A stretch of 64,000 nucleotides of DNA, taken from contig JAGMBO010000004.1 in assembly GCA_023129715.1 (NCBI GenBank), positions 62,001-126,000 of the forward strand, read 5' to 3'. The position numbers and the translations under genes were made by a program. Source of the stretch: Candidatus Eiseniibacteriota bacterium. GTDB taxonomy: Bacteria; Eisenbacteria; RBG-16-71-46; CAIMUX01; WJJG01. Under the pieces are notes generated by a model that did not search any database, had not been told where the DNA came from, and saw nothing but the letters and a program-made list of their open reading frames with translations. Shown here piece by piece: positions 17,383 to 25,304 of this stretch (positions within the stretch are counted from its first letter, which is position 1; each line of letters starts with the position of its first letter).

Positions 17383-18165
17383 ATGGGAGAGACCAGCGCA
17401 CTGCTGAAGCTTGCACGGCGGCCGATTCCATCACGCCTGACCGACGCGGAGCGGGTCAGGGCGGAGGCGCTTCAGAAGTACGCCCCCTTGGTCAAGTACG
17501 TCGTCGACAGAATCGCGAGTACGTTGCCCAAGAACATCGACAAGGAGGACCTGATCCATACCGCGGTGATCGGTCTCTTCGATGCCTTGGAACGTTTCGA
17601 CGAGAGCCGGGGCACGAAGTTTGAGACCTACGCCGTCTGGCGCATCAAGGGCGCCGTGCTCGACGAGCTGCGCTCTCTCGACTGGGCCAGCCGTTCGACG
17701 CGGCGCAAGGCGCGCGAGATCGATCGGGCCTGCCGGGAACTCGAGCAGCGTCTCGGGCGCGCGGCAACCGAGATGGAAGTCGCGGCCGAACTCGACGTGC
17801 CGGTTGGCGAGTACAACCGTCTGGTCGAAGAAGTCCGCGGCGCCACGCTCCTCAGCCTTGACCAGACGCTGACCGTCGACGACGAGCACGATCTGGCCGG
17901 GCTCACGGATGTGATCGCGGATGTCGCCGCCGAGAACGTTCTCGAGACGATTCAGGAAGAGGAGTCGCGCGAGCTGTTGCTCGATGCAATCAACGGGCTG
18001 CTCGAACAGGAGCGCCTGGTGATCGCCCTCTACTACTACGAGGAGATGACCCTGAAGGAGATCGGGGAGACCCTGGGGATTTCCGAGTCCCGCGTCTCTC
18101 AGATCCACACCAAGGCGATCGGTCGCCTCAAGGGGCGCATGCAGCCGACCCTGATGGCTGCGTAG
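17383..18165 (+). CDS. fliA: Flagellar sigma factor FliA (sigma-28)
   Basis: This is the alternative sigma factor for late flagellar and chemotaxis genes, normally held by the anti-sigma factor FlgM. The 260-residue product has sigma region 2 (DLIHTAVIGLFDALERFDES then YAVWRIKGAVLDELRSLDW), region 3, and region 4 with a helix-turn-helix (LKEIGETLGISESRVSQIH). Lack of region 1 and the WRIKGA..DELR motif are typical of sigma-28/WhiG. The ATG at 17383 follows GGAGG; an upstream in-frame start would overlap the preceding gene. No flgM is seen here. Confidence 0.95.
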   Translation: MGETSALLKLARRPIPSRLTDAERVRAEALQKYAPLVKYVVDRIASTLPKNIDKEDLIHTAVIGLFDALERFDESRGTKFETYAVWRIKGAVLDELRSLDWASRSTRRKAREIDRACRELEQRLGRAATEMEVAAELDVPVGEYNRLVEEVRGATLLSLDQTLTVDDEHDLAGLTDVIADVAAENVLETIQEEESRELLLDAINGLLEQERLVIALYYYEEMTLKEIGETLGISESRVSQIHTKAIGRLKGRMQPTLMAA

Positions 18166-18214
18166 GTTCGCACACCGGTGCTCGGGGGCGCGCCACGGTA
18201 GACGGGAATGGATC

Positions 18215-18571
18215 ATGGCCGAGGTCACCAATCTGAAACAGGTGCTCGTCCAGGCGTTGGCGGTGGAACGCATGCAAGAGAAGTCCCGGCGCCAGAGCGA
18301 GGTCGATCAGCAACAGACGACCCGCCGCCTGGCCGACCAGGCCGAGATCCATGGACGGCAAGTTGAGGAGGCGCCCGAAGCGGATGAGTTGCGCCTCGAT
18401 CCCGAGAAGGAAGGCAACGGGCGGCCCGACGGAAAGCCGTCGGGGAAGCACCCGCAGGAGCCTGAGGAATCTACGGAGTCGCCCGAGTCCCAGGACAGGG
18501 ACTCGGAGGAGGGCCCGGAGGCAGGTGGGGCGGGGGCTGCCAAGGGCCGCCGGATCGATCTGCAGGCCTAA
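18215..18571 (+). CDS. Small acidic charged protein, function unknown
   Basis: The 118-residue product begins with a helical segment (AEVTNLKQVLVQALAVERMQ) and continues as a highly charged Glu/Asp/Pro/Gly-rich, probably disordered region, ending in GRRIDLQA. No membrane helix or catalytic motif is seen. It lies between fliA and a two-helix membrane protein in the same orientation, with few intervening bases, so a flagellar role is plausible. I do not recognise a family. Confidence 0.65.
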   Translation: MAEVTNLKQVLVQALAVERMQEKSRRQSEVDQQQTTRRLADQAEIHGRQVEEAPEADELRLDPEKEGNGRPDGKPSGKHPQEPEESTESPESQDRDSEEGPEAGGAGAAKGRRIDLQA

Positions 18572-18585
18572 GGGAGTTGGGAGCC

Positions 18586-19773
18586 ATGGAAGGTAGGAAG
18601 TCAGTGCGGCGGTTGCCGGTTCTGCAGTCACGCAGTCTCTTGATGATGCTCGTTGGCGGCGGCGCCTTCGGCTTGCTGCTCGCGGTGGCGCCGCTGGTCA
18701 AGGATCGCCTGCCCGCTCAGCCGGTGGCCGGCGAGAGGGCCACGCCGGCGCCGGCCGCCGAGCTGGATGCCGCTGCGCTGGGTTCCGCCGAGCTGGGTGC
18801 CGCTGCGCTGGGTACCGCCGATCCGGGTGTCGCCGCGCCGCGTGGTGCCGCGCCGGGTGGCTCCTCGACGCAGTGGTCTGCGGTCGCCGCGCCCGACGGG
18901 TCGACGATGCGGCGCGCCGAGCAGCTCGCGCTGGCCCGCGACGAGTTGCTCGCCCGGGAGTTCCGTCTCGCCGAGGGGGCCGCGGCGCTCGGCGGGCGAG
19001 GTTTTTCTTGGCGCCGTCAAGCCATGGTTGCCTTGGGCACCGTGGTGCTCGCGCTCACCGCCGTCTCCCTGGCCCTCAAACTGGGGCTCGGTTGGAGCAC
19101 GTGGAGCCGGCGCCTGCACGCCGAGGAATCGCGCCTGCGCACGCTGCAGCTCTCCGTACTCGGGGCGCTGGAAGAGCTCCAGGCGACGCTGGCAACGGCG
19201 CAGGCCGAGGCCGAGCGGGCAGGGACCATGGCTGCGCCCCCGGCGGCGCGTGAGACGGGCGGAGTGCACACGCCGTCTCTGTCCGGCCACGATGCCGAAC
19301 TCGTTGAGCCCCTGGATTCGGGCCGGGCGGTTGAGTCCACCGAGCGTGGGGAGCCGATCGAGAACTCCGCTTACCGCGATCTCGGAGACAGGAGTGAAGG
19401 GGCGAGGCTGGAAGAGGGCGCGGTGAGGGGTGCAGTTGCACCGCCTCCCGCTAGCTGGGCGGCGCGGCTGCTCGGCGACGATCAGGCCGTCGAGGCGGCG
19501 CCGACGCGCCCGCAGCGGCCGTTGGAAGGGCCGTGGCAGGAACCGGTGCATCGTCGCGCCCCGCCGAGGCAACCGCCCGCGGCCTCGACGGCGCCTTGGG
19601 TGAGCCAATTGAGCGACCTGGTCGCTCAGGGTCTGACAATCCCGCAGATGGCCCGCCGCCTGCAGGTTTCGCGTGAGGAAGTCACCTTGGCGTTGGCCGT
19701 GCATGAGCGGCGCACGCCGGTACCGGTAGTTACCGAACGCAGTCGAGAGAAGGAGGGAGACCGCGAGGCTTAG
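18586..19773 (+). CDS. Two-helix membrane protein with C-terminal helix-turn-helix-like segment
   Basis: The 395-residue product has membrane helices near residues 16-35 and 145-168, a pentapeptide-periodic linker between them, a coiled coil near 172-211, a disordered region, and a C-terminal HTH-like segment near 338-376 (LVAQGLTIPQMARRLQVSRE). The layout resembles DUF2802/DUF6115-type proteins found at the ends of flagellar operons, but that family link is by resemblance only. ATG at 18586 with GGGAG upstream is preferred to a TTG at 18577. It closes the flagellar block. Confidence 0.7.
   Translation: MEGRKSVRRLPVLQSRSLLMMLVGGGAFGLLLAVAPLVKDRLPAQPVAGERATPAPAAELDAAALGSAELGAAALGTADPGVAAPRGAAPGGSSTQWSAVAAPDGSTMRRAEQLALARDELLAREFRLAEGAAALGGRGFSWRRQAMVALGTVVLALTAVSLALKLGLGWSTWSRRLHAEESRLRTLQLSVLGALEELQATLATAQAEAERAGTMAAPPAARETGGVHTPSLSGHDAELVEPLDSGRAVESTERGEPIENSAYRDLGDRSEGARLEEGAVRGAVAPPPASWAARLLGDDQAVEAAPTRPQRPLEGPWQEPVHRRAPPRQPPAASTAPWVSQLSDLVAQGLTIPQMARRLQVSREEVTLALAVHERRTPVPVVTERSREKEGDREA
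18757..18846 (+). repeat. 30-base tandem repeat encoding (A-x-L-G-x) pentads
   Basis: Units 18757-18786 and 18787-18816 differ at two or three positions, and a degenerate third unit follows. They encode an Ala/Gly/Leu pentad repeat (AELDA-AALGS-AELGA-AALGT) in the linker of the membrane protein. The frame is kept. Confidence 0.85.
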
Positions 19774-19824
19774 GGAGGAGGCGCTTCCCTTGGTTGTGCG
19801 GTTCGATTCCAGGGAGAGGTTGTG

Positions 19825-20679
19825 ATGGAAACGGACAAGAAGAAGCTCATCCAGATCGATCAGTTCCTCGAGAAGCTTGGGGGCATCCCGCCGATTCCGG
19901 CGGTCGCCCGCAAGGTGCTGCGTCTGGCAGGTTCCGACGACGCCCGCCTGGCCGACATCGCGCGCCTGATCGCCACCGATCAGGGCTTGGCGACCCAGAT
20001 CCTGCGCATGTGCAACTCGGCCTACTACGGCATTCCCCACCGCGTCAAGTCGCTCAGTCGGGCGGTGGCGCTGCTGGGGTTCAAGTCGGTGCGCAATCTG
20101 GTCGTGATTCACTCCCTGCCGCGACGGCGCTCGGGGACCCCGACCTTTGCCGAGGCGGCGATCTGGACGCACTCGACGGCCGGGGCGATTGTCGCCCGTC
20201 TGCTCGCGCTCGAGACGCAGGCGGCCGACCCGGAAGAGGCGATGCTCGGCGGGTTGATCCACGATACGGGACGGCTGGTCCTCAATATGCTGATTCCGGA
20301 TCACTACGAGCCGGTCATGCGCGCGATCTACAACCGGGAAGGCCCCAGTGTGGAGATTGAGCGTGAGGCCATGGGCATCGACCACACCACGGTCGGCGAG
20401 GCGGTGCTGCGCAAGTGGAACTTCCCCGATGAGCTGGTCGACACCGTCCGCCGGCATCACGATGCCTCGGATACACTCGATCCGCTGACGCTGATCGTCC
20501 AAGCCGCCAACGAAGAACTCTGGATCCTCGGGATGGGCGTACGCGAGCCCGCTGAGCCGGTGACCGAGCTTCCCCCCGCCCTGGGCCGACTCGGCTACAG
20601 CCTCGAGGAGCTTCCCGAACTCGAGGAGCGGATGCGCGCGGCGATGGAATCGGGCAAAGAATTCTTCGGTCAGGTCTAG
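19825..20679 (+). CDS. HDOD-domain signalling protein
   Basis: HDOD domains are HD-related helical output domains common in motility and c-di-GMP signalling proteins. The 284-residue protein is essentially one HDOD domain: PPIPAVARKVLRLAGSDDAR, IATDQGLATQILRMCNSAYY and SRAVALLGFKSVRNLVV are typical. HD-like residues remain in GGLIHDTGR and in FPDELVDTVRRHHDA, so residual metal binding cannot be excluded. ATG at 19825 is preferred to the GTG at 19822 for spacing from GGGAGAGG. It directly precedes a diguanylate cyclase. Confidence 0.9.
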   Translation: METDKKKLIQIDQFLEKLGGIPPIPAVARKVLRLAGSDDARLADIARLIATDQGLATQILRMCNSAYYGIPHRVKSLSRAVALLGFKSVRNLVVIHSLPRRRSGTPTFAEAAIWTHSTAGAIVARLLALETQAADPEEAMLGGLIHDTGRLVLNMLIPDHYEPVMRAIYNREGPSVEIEREAMGIDHTTVGEAVLRKWNFPDELVDTVRRHHDASDTLDPLTLIVQAANEELWILGMGVREPAEPVTELPPALGRLGYSLEELPELEERMRAAMESGKEFFGQV

Positions 20680-20723
20680 GAAGGACAGCCGGTGTTTGCC
20701 GCCAACCTAAGGAGAGGAGACCG

Positions 20724-22091
20724 ATGCGACGCAGAAACGGCGCAGGATCACGCCAACTCGTCGATGCGACGGAGAAGTTCCGCAAGGGCCAGCTCAAGCT
20801 CATCCGCGTGCTCGAGGAACGCGGCCTGACCAGCGAGAAGGAATCCCGCACGCTCAGCGACCAAGTCGACCGGGCGGCGGCGCAGAAACGCTCATCCGAC
20901 GTGCTCGCGGCGGCGTTGACGTTGAACAACAAGGTCGCGCGGATTCTCATGCGCGAAAACTTCGGCGAGATCGCCCGGCAAGACTCGGAACTTGAGATTC
21001 TCTTCGAGGTTAGTCGGATGACCCAGACCTCACTGAGCAAGGCCGAGGTTTTTGAGCGCCTCCTCGACCTCATCCAGCAAGCGATTCTCTACAAGAACGC
21101 GACTCTCTTCCTCCGCGAGGACTGCCACGGCAGCCTGCAGCCGGTGGCTTGCCGCGGGCAGCACGTCGATCTGATCGGCGGCGTCCGCTTCGATCGTGGG
21201 GAGGGGTTCAGCGGATGGGTGGCTACGCAGAAGCGTCCGATCCTGCTGAGTGAACTTCATCGCGGGCGGCGTCCCGACGATACGATCGTCGGCAGTTTCA
21301 TGTCGGTGCCGCTGGTCGTTCAGGGAGAGCTGATCGGTGTGCTCAATCTGAGTCATCCGCGCCCGAAAGCCTTCAGCGAAGACCATCTGCGACTGCTTGC
21401 CTTGATCGGCGGGCAGGCGGCGGCGACGATCCAGCGCCTGTTGCTCTACGAAGAGATGCAACGATTGGCGACGGTCGACGATCTGACGACGGTCTACAAC
21501 CGGCGTCACTTCATCGAGCGGTTGGACAGCGAGATCGCCCGCGCGCGCCGCTATGGCGTGCCGTTCGGGCTAATGTTCCTCGACATCGACAACTTCAAGG
21601 AACTCAACGACAACTTCGGCCATCAGGTGGGAGATCGCATCCTCACCGAGTTGGGCACGATTCTGAAACACTGGGCGCGCAGCTCTGACATCGTGGCGCG
21701 GTACGGCGGCGAGGAATTCATCGTGCTGCTGCCGATGACGGAGAAGAATCGCGCGATGATCGCCGCCGAGCGGCTGCGCACGCGCATCCAGCGGCACACC
21801 TTCTACCGGCGCAAGAAGCTGACCGTCAGCGTCGGCGTGGCCGGTTTCGCCGCCGACGGCGATACGGCCGAGCACCTGCTCGGCTGTGTCGACGAGGCGC
21901 TCTACATGGCCAAGAACACCGGGCGCAACCGGATCTGCGCATTCGGCGAGCCGGTCGGCGCCCTCCCGGCGCAGGCGCCGACCGACGGCGAGGTAGAGAC
22001 CGCGGGGCCGGCTGACGCCGGCGCTGAGGTGGAGGTGGGGCCGGCGGCTGAGGCCAAGGAGAACCCGCTGGCGAGGGAGTTCGCCGCCTAG
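20724..22091 (+). CDS. GAF-GGDEF diguanylate cyclase
   Basis: This enzyme should make c-di-GMP from two GTP. The N-terminal 90 residues are helical and charged, about 90-235 form a GAF sensor domain (GVRFDRGEGFSGWVATQKR, SVPLVVQGELIGVLNLSH), and about 245-415 form a GGDEF domain. The active site is GGEEF at residues 328-332. An RSSD inhibitory site (319-322) sits exactly five residues before it, so product feedback is expected. The start of the catalytic domain, DDLTTVYNRRHF, is canonical. It follows the HDOD gene by 44 bases. The input signal of the GAF domain is unknown. Confidence 0.94.
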   Translation: MRRRNGAGSRQLVDATEKFRKGQLKLIRVLEERGLTSEKESRTLSDQVDRAAAQKRSSDVLAAALTLNNKVARILMRENFGEIARQDSELEILFEVSRMTQTSLSKAEVFERLLDLIQQAILYKNATLFLREDCHGSLQPVACRGQHVDLIGGVRFDRGEGFSGWVATQKRPILLSELHRGRRPDDTIVGSFMSVPLVVQGELIGVLNLSHPRPKAFSEDHLRLLALIGGQAAATIQRLLLYEEMQRLATVDDLTTVYNRRHFIERLDSEIARARRYGVPFGLMFLDIDNFKELNDNFGHQVGDRILTELGTILKHWARSSDIVARYGGEEFIVLLPMTEKNRAMIAAERLRTRIQRHTFYRRKKLTVSVGVAGFAADGDTAEHLLGCVDEALYMAKNTGRNRICAFGEPVGALPAQAPTDGEVETAGPADAGAEVEVGPAAEAKENPLAREFAA

Positions 22092-22115
22092 TGCACAATT
22101 GACGCGCTTCACCGA

Positions 22116-22144
22116 TTGTGTGCCGTTCCGCCCTGACGTAGCCT
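22116..22144 (+). promoter_or_regulatory. Candidate promoter of the Wzi-like gene
   Basis: TTGTGT (22116-22121), a 17-base spacer and TAGCCT (22139-22144) match the pattern of other candidate promoters in the window. The expected transcription start falls at about the ATG at 22152, and no Shine-Dalgarno sequence is seen, so the mRNA could be leaderless. Match to consensus is weak. Confidence 0.3.
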
Positions 22145-22151
22145 GGGACGC

Positions 22152-23525
22152 ATGCATTGGGTGGCTTGTTTGCTCGGCCCCGGCGTCATCCTGGTTCTCG
22201 GACTGGGATCGGCCGGGGCCGTTCTCTCGACCGCGGCGGCGGGCGCGGCCCCCGATTCCAGCGCCTGGAGCTGGGAGGCGCCGCGTTTGGCGATCACTCA
22301 TGCCCGCGGCGTTGGCGGCGACCGGTTCTTGCGCGACGAGGAGCAGGGCTGGTGGCGCTCGACGGCGGGCGAGCTGAGCTTCGAGACGGGCGTCCGCCTC
22401 CGCCGCGGCGGCCTGCGCGGCGCCCTGCGCTGGAGGGGCGCGCTGGGCGAACACTTGTCTGCGCGCGGACGGCTGCTCGAGGTGTGGCTGGGGTGGCGCA
22501 CCGCCCACTGGTACCTGCGCGCCGGCCGCATCCCCGTGCACTGGGGACCGGCGGGCGGGGCGTTGCTGATCAGCCACCAGGCGGCGCCGCTCGCTCAGGT
22601 CTCGCTGCGGACCGAGGGATGGTCGCTCCCCGGAGTCGGCGGGCGGCTGGGCGCGGGGAGTTTTCTCGGCTATCTCGACGATGCCCAGCGGGTCGTACCA
22701 TATCCGCTGCTCTGGGGCATGCACGCCACCTACGCGCCCCGTGCGTGGATCTCGGCCGGGGCGCGGCGGACGATTCTCTTCGGCGGGGCGGGCCGCGGCT
22801 CGCGGCTCACGCCCCGCGACCTCTGGCACATCTTCTGGGGCCAAGGAGAGGGGTCGAGTGCGGAGGTGGCGGGGCCGGAGTTGTTTCCCGCCCGCGAGAG
22901 CGATCAGAAATTCGCCTGGCACGCCTGCCTGCACCCGCAGGACTGGGTGCAGCGGCGCCTGGGCCTCCACGACCTGGAGATGGTTTACACCTATGCGGGC
23001 GAGGACCGCTTCAGCGGTATCGCCCCGATGGCCCCGGCGCGCTCGTTCGGTGCCCGTCTCCATCCCGGCCCGCGGCTCGCGCTGGCGTTGCTGCGCGTCG
23101 TCACGGTCGTCAAGCGCAACATCTGGTACCATCACAAGCTTTTCCTTAGCGGCTACAGCTATCGGGGCATTGCCCTGGGCCACCCGATGGGCGGCGACGC
23201 GCGGGGATGGCGCTCTGGGCTCTGGATGATGGCCGGCGATGACCTCCTGCTGGGCCTGCGCGTCGATCGTGAAGAGCGCGGGTTCGAGAAACCGCAGCGC
23301 GTCGCCCCGGGCGGTTTCTGGCGCTGGTGTCTGGAGAGCACGACCTCGATAGGACCGCATCGCCTGCTGGTCGCGCTGGAGGGGGCCGCGCCCTGGGGAG
23401 CCGATCGCGGCTCCGAGCGTCTCGCGGAATCGCTTGTGCTTGTAGAACTTCGCTGGGGAGCGGGGCCGCTTTCCCCCGCCATCGGGCGTGAGGTGGTCTG
23501 GGGAGGCGGGGGCGAAAGCGATTGA
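22152..23525 (+). CDS. Wzi-like outer-membrane beta-barrel (capsule/exopolysaccharide attachment)
   Basis: Wzi family proteins are outer-membrane barrels that hold capsular or exopolysaccharide at the cell surface. The 457-residue product begins with a signal peptide (about residues 1-23), is rich in alternating aromatic/polar strands, and has Wzi-like blocks: IPVHWGPAGGALLISHQAAP and the later YSYRGIALGHPMGGDARGW. Length matches Wzi. It is followed by a sugar transferase and an oxidoreductase, supporting a role in envelope polysaccharide. Family assignment is by pattern, so moderate. Confidence 0.75.
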   Translation: MHWVACLLGPGVILVLGLGSAGAVLSTAAAGAAPDSSAWSWEAPRLAITHARGVGGDRFLRDEEQGWWRSTAGELSFETGVRLRRGGLRGALRWRGALGEHLSARGRLLEVWLGWRTAHWYLRAGRIPVHWGPAGGALLISHQAAPLAQVSLRTEGWSLPGVGGRLGAGSFLGYLDDAQRVVPYPLLWGMHATYAPRAWISAGARRTILFGGAGRGSRLTPRDLWHIFWGQGEGSSAEVAGPELFPARESDQKFAWHACLHPQDWVQRRLGLHDLEMVYTYAGEDRFSGIAPMAPARSFGARLHPGPRLALALLRVVTVVKRNIWYHHKLFLSGYSYRGIALGHPMGGDARGWRSGLWMMAGDDLLLGLRVDREERGFEKPQRVAPGGFWRWCLESTTSIGPHRLLVALEGAAPWGADRGSERLAESLVLVELRWGAGPLSPAIGREVVWGGGGESD

Positions 23526-23550
23526 TTTTCTCACCGGCTTCGCCTAAGGT
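23522..23550 (+). promoter_or_regulatory. Candidate promoter of the sugar-transferase gene
   Basis: TTGATT (23522-23527), a 17-base spacer and TAAGGT (23545-23550) follow the stop of the Wzi-like gene. The predicted start of transcription, near 23557, is at the left edge of a 28-base palindrome. Confidence 0.4.
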
Positions 23551-23558
23551 GCTCGCGC

Positions 23559-23586
23559 GGTAAATCGGCCCGAGGGCCGATTTACC
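23559..23586. promoter_or_regulatory. 28-base palindrome at the predicted transcript start
   Basis: Arms GGTAAATCGGCCC (23559-23571) and GGGCCGATTTACC (23574-23586) are perfect 13-base complements around GA. The AT-rich ends and lack of a T-run argue against a simple terminator. Its position at +1 of the candidate promoter fits an operator or a 5' mRNA hairpin; termination of the upstream gene is the alternative. Confidence 0.6.
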
Positions 23587-23653
23587 TAACTTGTGCGAAA
23601 ACAGTGGGTTGGCTCTTTGGGCGATCGCGGCGCCGGTCGTCGAGGAGGGCTCG

Positions 23654-25234
23654 TTGACGGTACTCGGCACCCAGCCGCAGGTAACCGAGAGCGATGCCGG
23701 GAACGTCTGGCCTCATGATCGGGAAGACGCGCGTGCGCACAAGCGCATCTCCGGGCGGCGAGCCGTCGGGCTCGCCCTGCCGGGGCTATTCATGCTCGAT
23801 GCCGGACTGGTCGCCGGGAGCTTCTGGGCCGCGTTGCAGATCCTTCCGGTGAATGGGGGGATGCTCGCCTCTCCCGCGCGGCAGATGGGCCCTCAGCTGT
23901 TGGCGCTCTTCGCCGTGTTGGTGGTCAGTTTCCTGATCATGGGAGGCATGTTCGGCCTCTACTCACGCCGCAGCCTGTTCGCCCCCCGGCGGGCGATGGC
24001 GGCGGCTGCGCGGGCGCTCTTCTGGAGCGGTACCGTGGCTGTGGCCTTCGCTTTCTTGCTGGCGCTCGATCCTCCGGGCGATTTCCGCTGGCTGCTGTTC
24101 AAGCACGCATTCGTCCTGGCAATCGCCGTGATGGCGGTCCGCCCATTGGTCTGCCGGAGGTTGCTGCGCCTCGCCGAGGTCGGGCCGGTCTCGCCGCAGC
24201 GCGTGCTGATCGTCGGTTACGACGCCGCTGCTCGGCGTTTGGCGGCGGCACTGGAAGCGAACGATCCCGAGGGCGTGGTCGTCGCCGGTCTGGCGGGCGT
24301 GGCGGTTGGGTCCTCGGGGGTGCCGTCCTGCTCGGGCGAGCGTCGCCGCTGGGCATCTTTTCCCCTGCGTGATTGGGAGGAGGCGGGTCCGCTGGCCGAT
24401 GCGTTGGCTGTTGAAGAGGTTTTGATCGCCACTCCCGAGATCGGACGAGTACAGGCCGTCGAACTGGGCGGAGAGCTCCACCAGATGGGCATTGCGGTCC
24501 AGGTCGTCCCTCACTTGACGCGGATGTTCGTGGAGGGGACGCCGATCAATCGGGATCGCGGGATTCCCCTGGCGCGGCTCGACCGCCGCTCTCCCCGCGC
24601 CTGGGAACGGCGGCTGAAGCGCGGATTGGATGTTGGTCTGACCCTGCTGGGCGGTATGATGCTCCTGCCCTTGCTGGTCCTGATCGCCTTCGCCGTCAAG
24701 CTGACCTCGCCGGGGCCGGTTCTCTATGCCCAGAGGCGCGTGGGTCGCAATGGGCGGCAGTTCCGGATGTTCAAGTTCCGCAGCATGTCGACCTGCAACG
24801 ACGACACACACTACCGAAGGTACATCACGACGCTGGTGCGGGAAGGCAATGCCGCGGGCCGGGATGCGCTGGGGCGGCCGGTGTACAAGCTCGTCGACGA
24901 TCCGCGGGTCACGCCGATCGGCCGGCTGATGCGGGCGACGAGTCTCGACGAGCTGCCCCAACTGATCAATGTGCTGCGCGGCGAGATGAGTCTGATCGGA
25001 CCCCGGCCGTGCCTGCCTTTCGAGTACGAGCTCTACGACGACTGGCAAAGGGAGCGTTTGGGGGCAACTCCAGGAATGACGGGGCTCTGGCAAGTCTCGG
25101 GCCGCAATCTGCTGAGCTTCGAGGAGATGGTGCTGCTGGACCTCTACTATGTCGCCAACTGGGGTTTTCTGCTGGACCTGAAGATCCTTTGGCGTACGAT
25201 ACCAGAGGTGCTCTACGGAGCAGGGGCGCGTTAG
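23654..25234 (+). CDS. Polyprenyl-phosphate sugar-1-phosphate transferase (exopolysaccharide initiation)
   Basis: This enzyme class moves a sugar phosphate from a nucleotide sugar to undecaprenyl phosphate, starting a repeat unit at the inner membrane. The N-terminal half has several membrane helices and a Rossmann-like segment (RVLIVGYDAAARRLAAAL). The C-terminal bacterial sugar transferase domain has a membrane helix (LDVGLTLLGGMMLLPLLVLI), RRVGRNGRQFRMFKFRSM, and SLDELPQLINVLRGEMSLIG followed by PRP. The start is uncertain: TTG at 23654 has a GAGGAGG site, but a TTG at 23591 would add 21 residues. Confidence 0.9.
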   Translation: MTVLGTQPQVTESDAGNVWPHDREDARAHKRISGRRAVGLALPGLFMLDAGLVAGSFWAALQILPVNGGMLASPARQMGPQLLALFAVLVVSFLIMGGMFGLYSRRSLFAPRRAMAAAARALFWSGTVAVAFAFLLALDPPGDFRWLLFKHAFVLAIAVMAVRPLVCRRLLRLAEVGPVSPQRVLIVGYDAAARRLAAALEANDPEGVVVAGLAGVAVGSSGVPSCSGERRRWASFPLRDWEEAGPLADALAVEEVLIATPEIGRVQAVELGGELHQMGIAVQVVPHLTRMFVEGTPINRDRGIPLARLDRRSPRAWERRLKRGLDVGLTLLGGMMLLPLLVLIAFAVKLTSPGPVLYAQRRVGRNGRQFRMFKFRSMSTCNDDTHYRRYITTLVREGNAAGRDALGRPVYKLVDDPRVTPIGRLMRATSLDELPQLINVLRGEMSLIGPRPCLPFEYELYDDWQRERLGATPGMTGLWQVSGRNLLSFEEMVLLDLYYVANWGFLLDLKILWRTIPEVLYGAGAR

Positions 25235-25304
25235 AAGCGGGAATCGCCGCGCCGAGGATCTGGCTGCGGCAGCAAGATCGACTGGATCTCAAGGAGAAGA
25301 GAGC

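Noticed and set aside
23559-23586. Sigma-28 promoter, because the palindrome contains TAAA and GCCGAT elements
   Set aside because: The spacing between the elements is about 7 bases instead of the usual 11 and the match follows from the palindrome itself.
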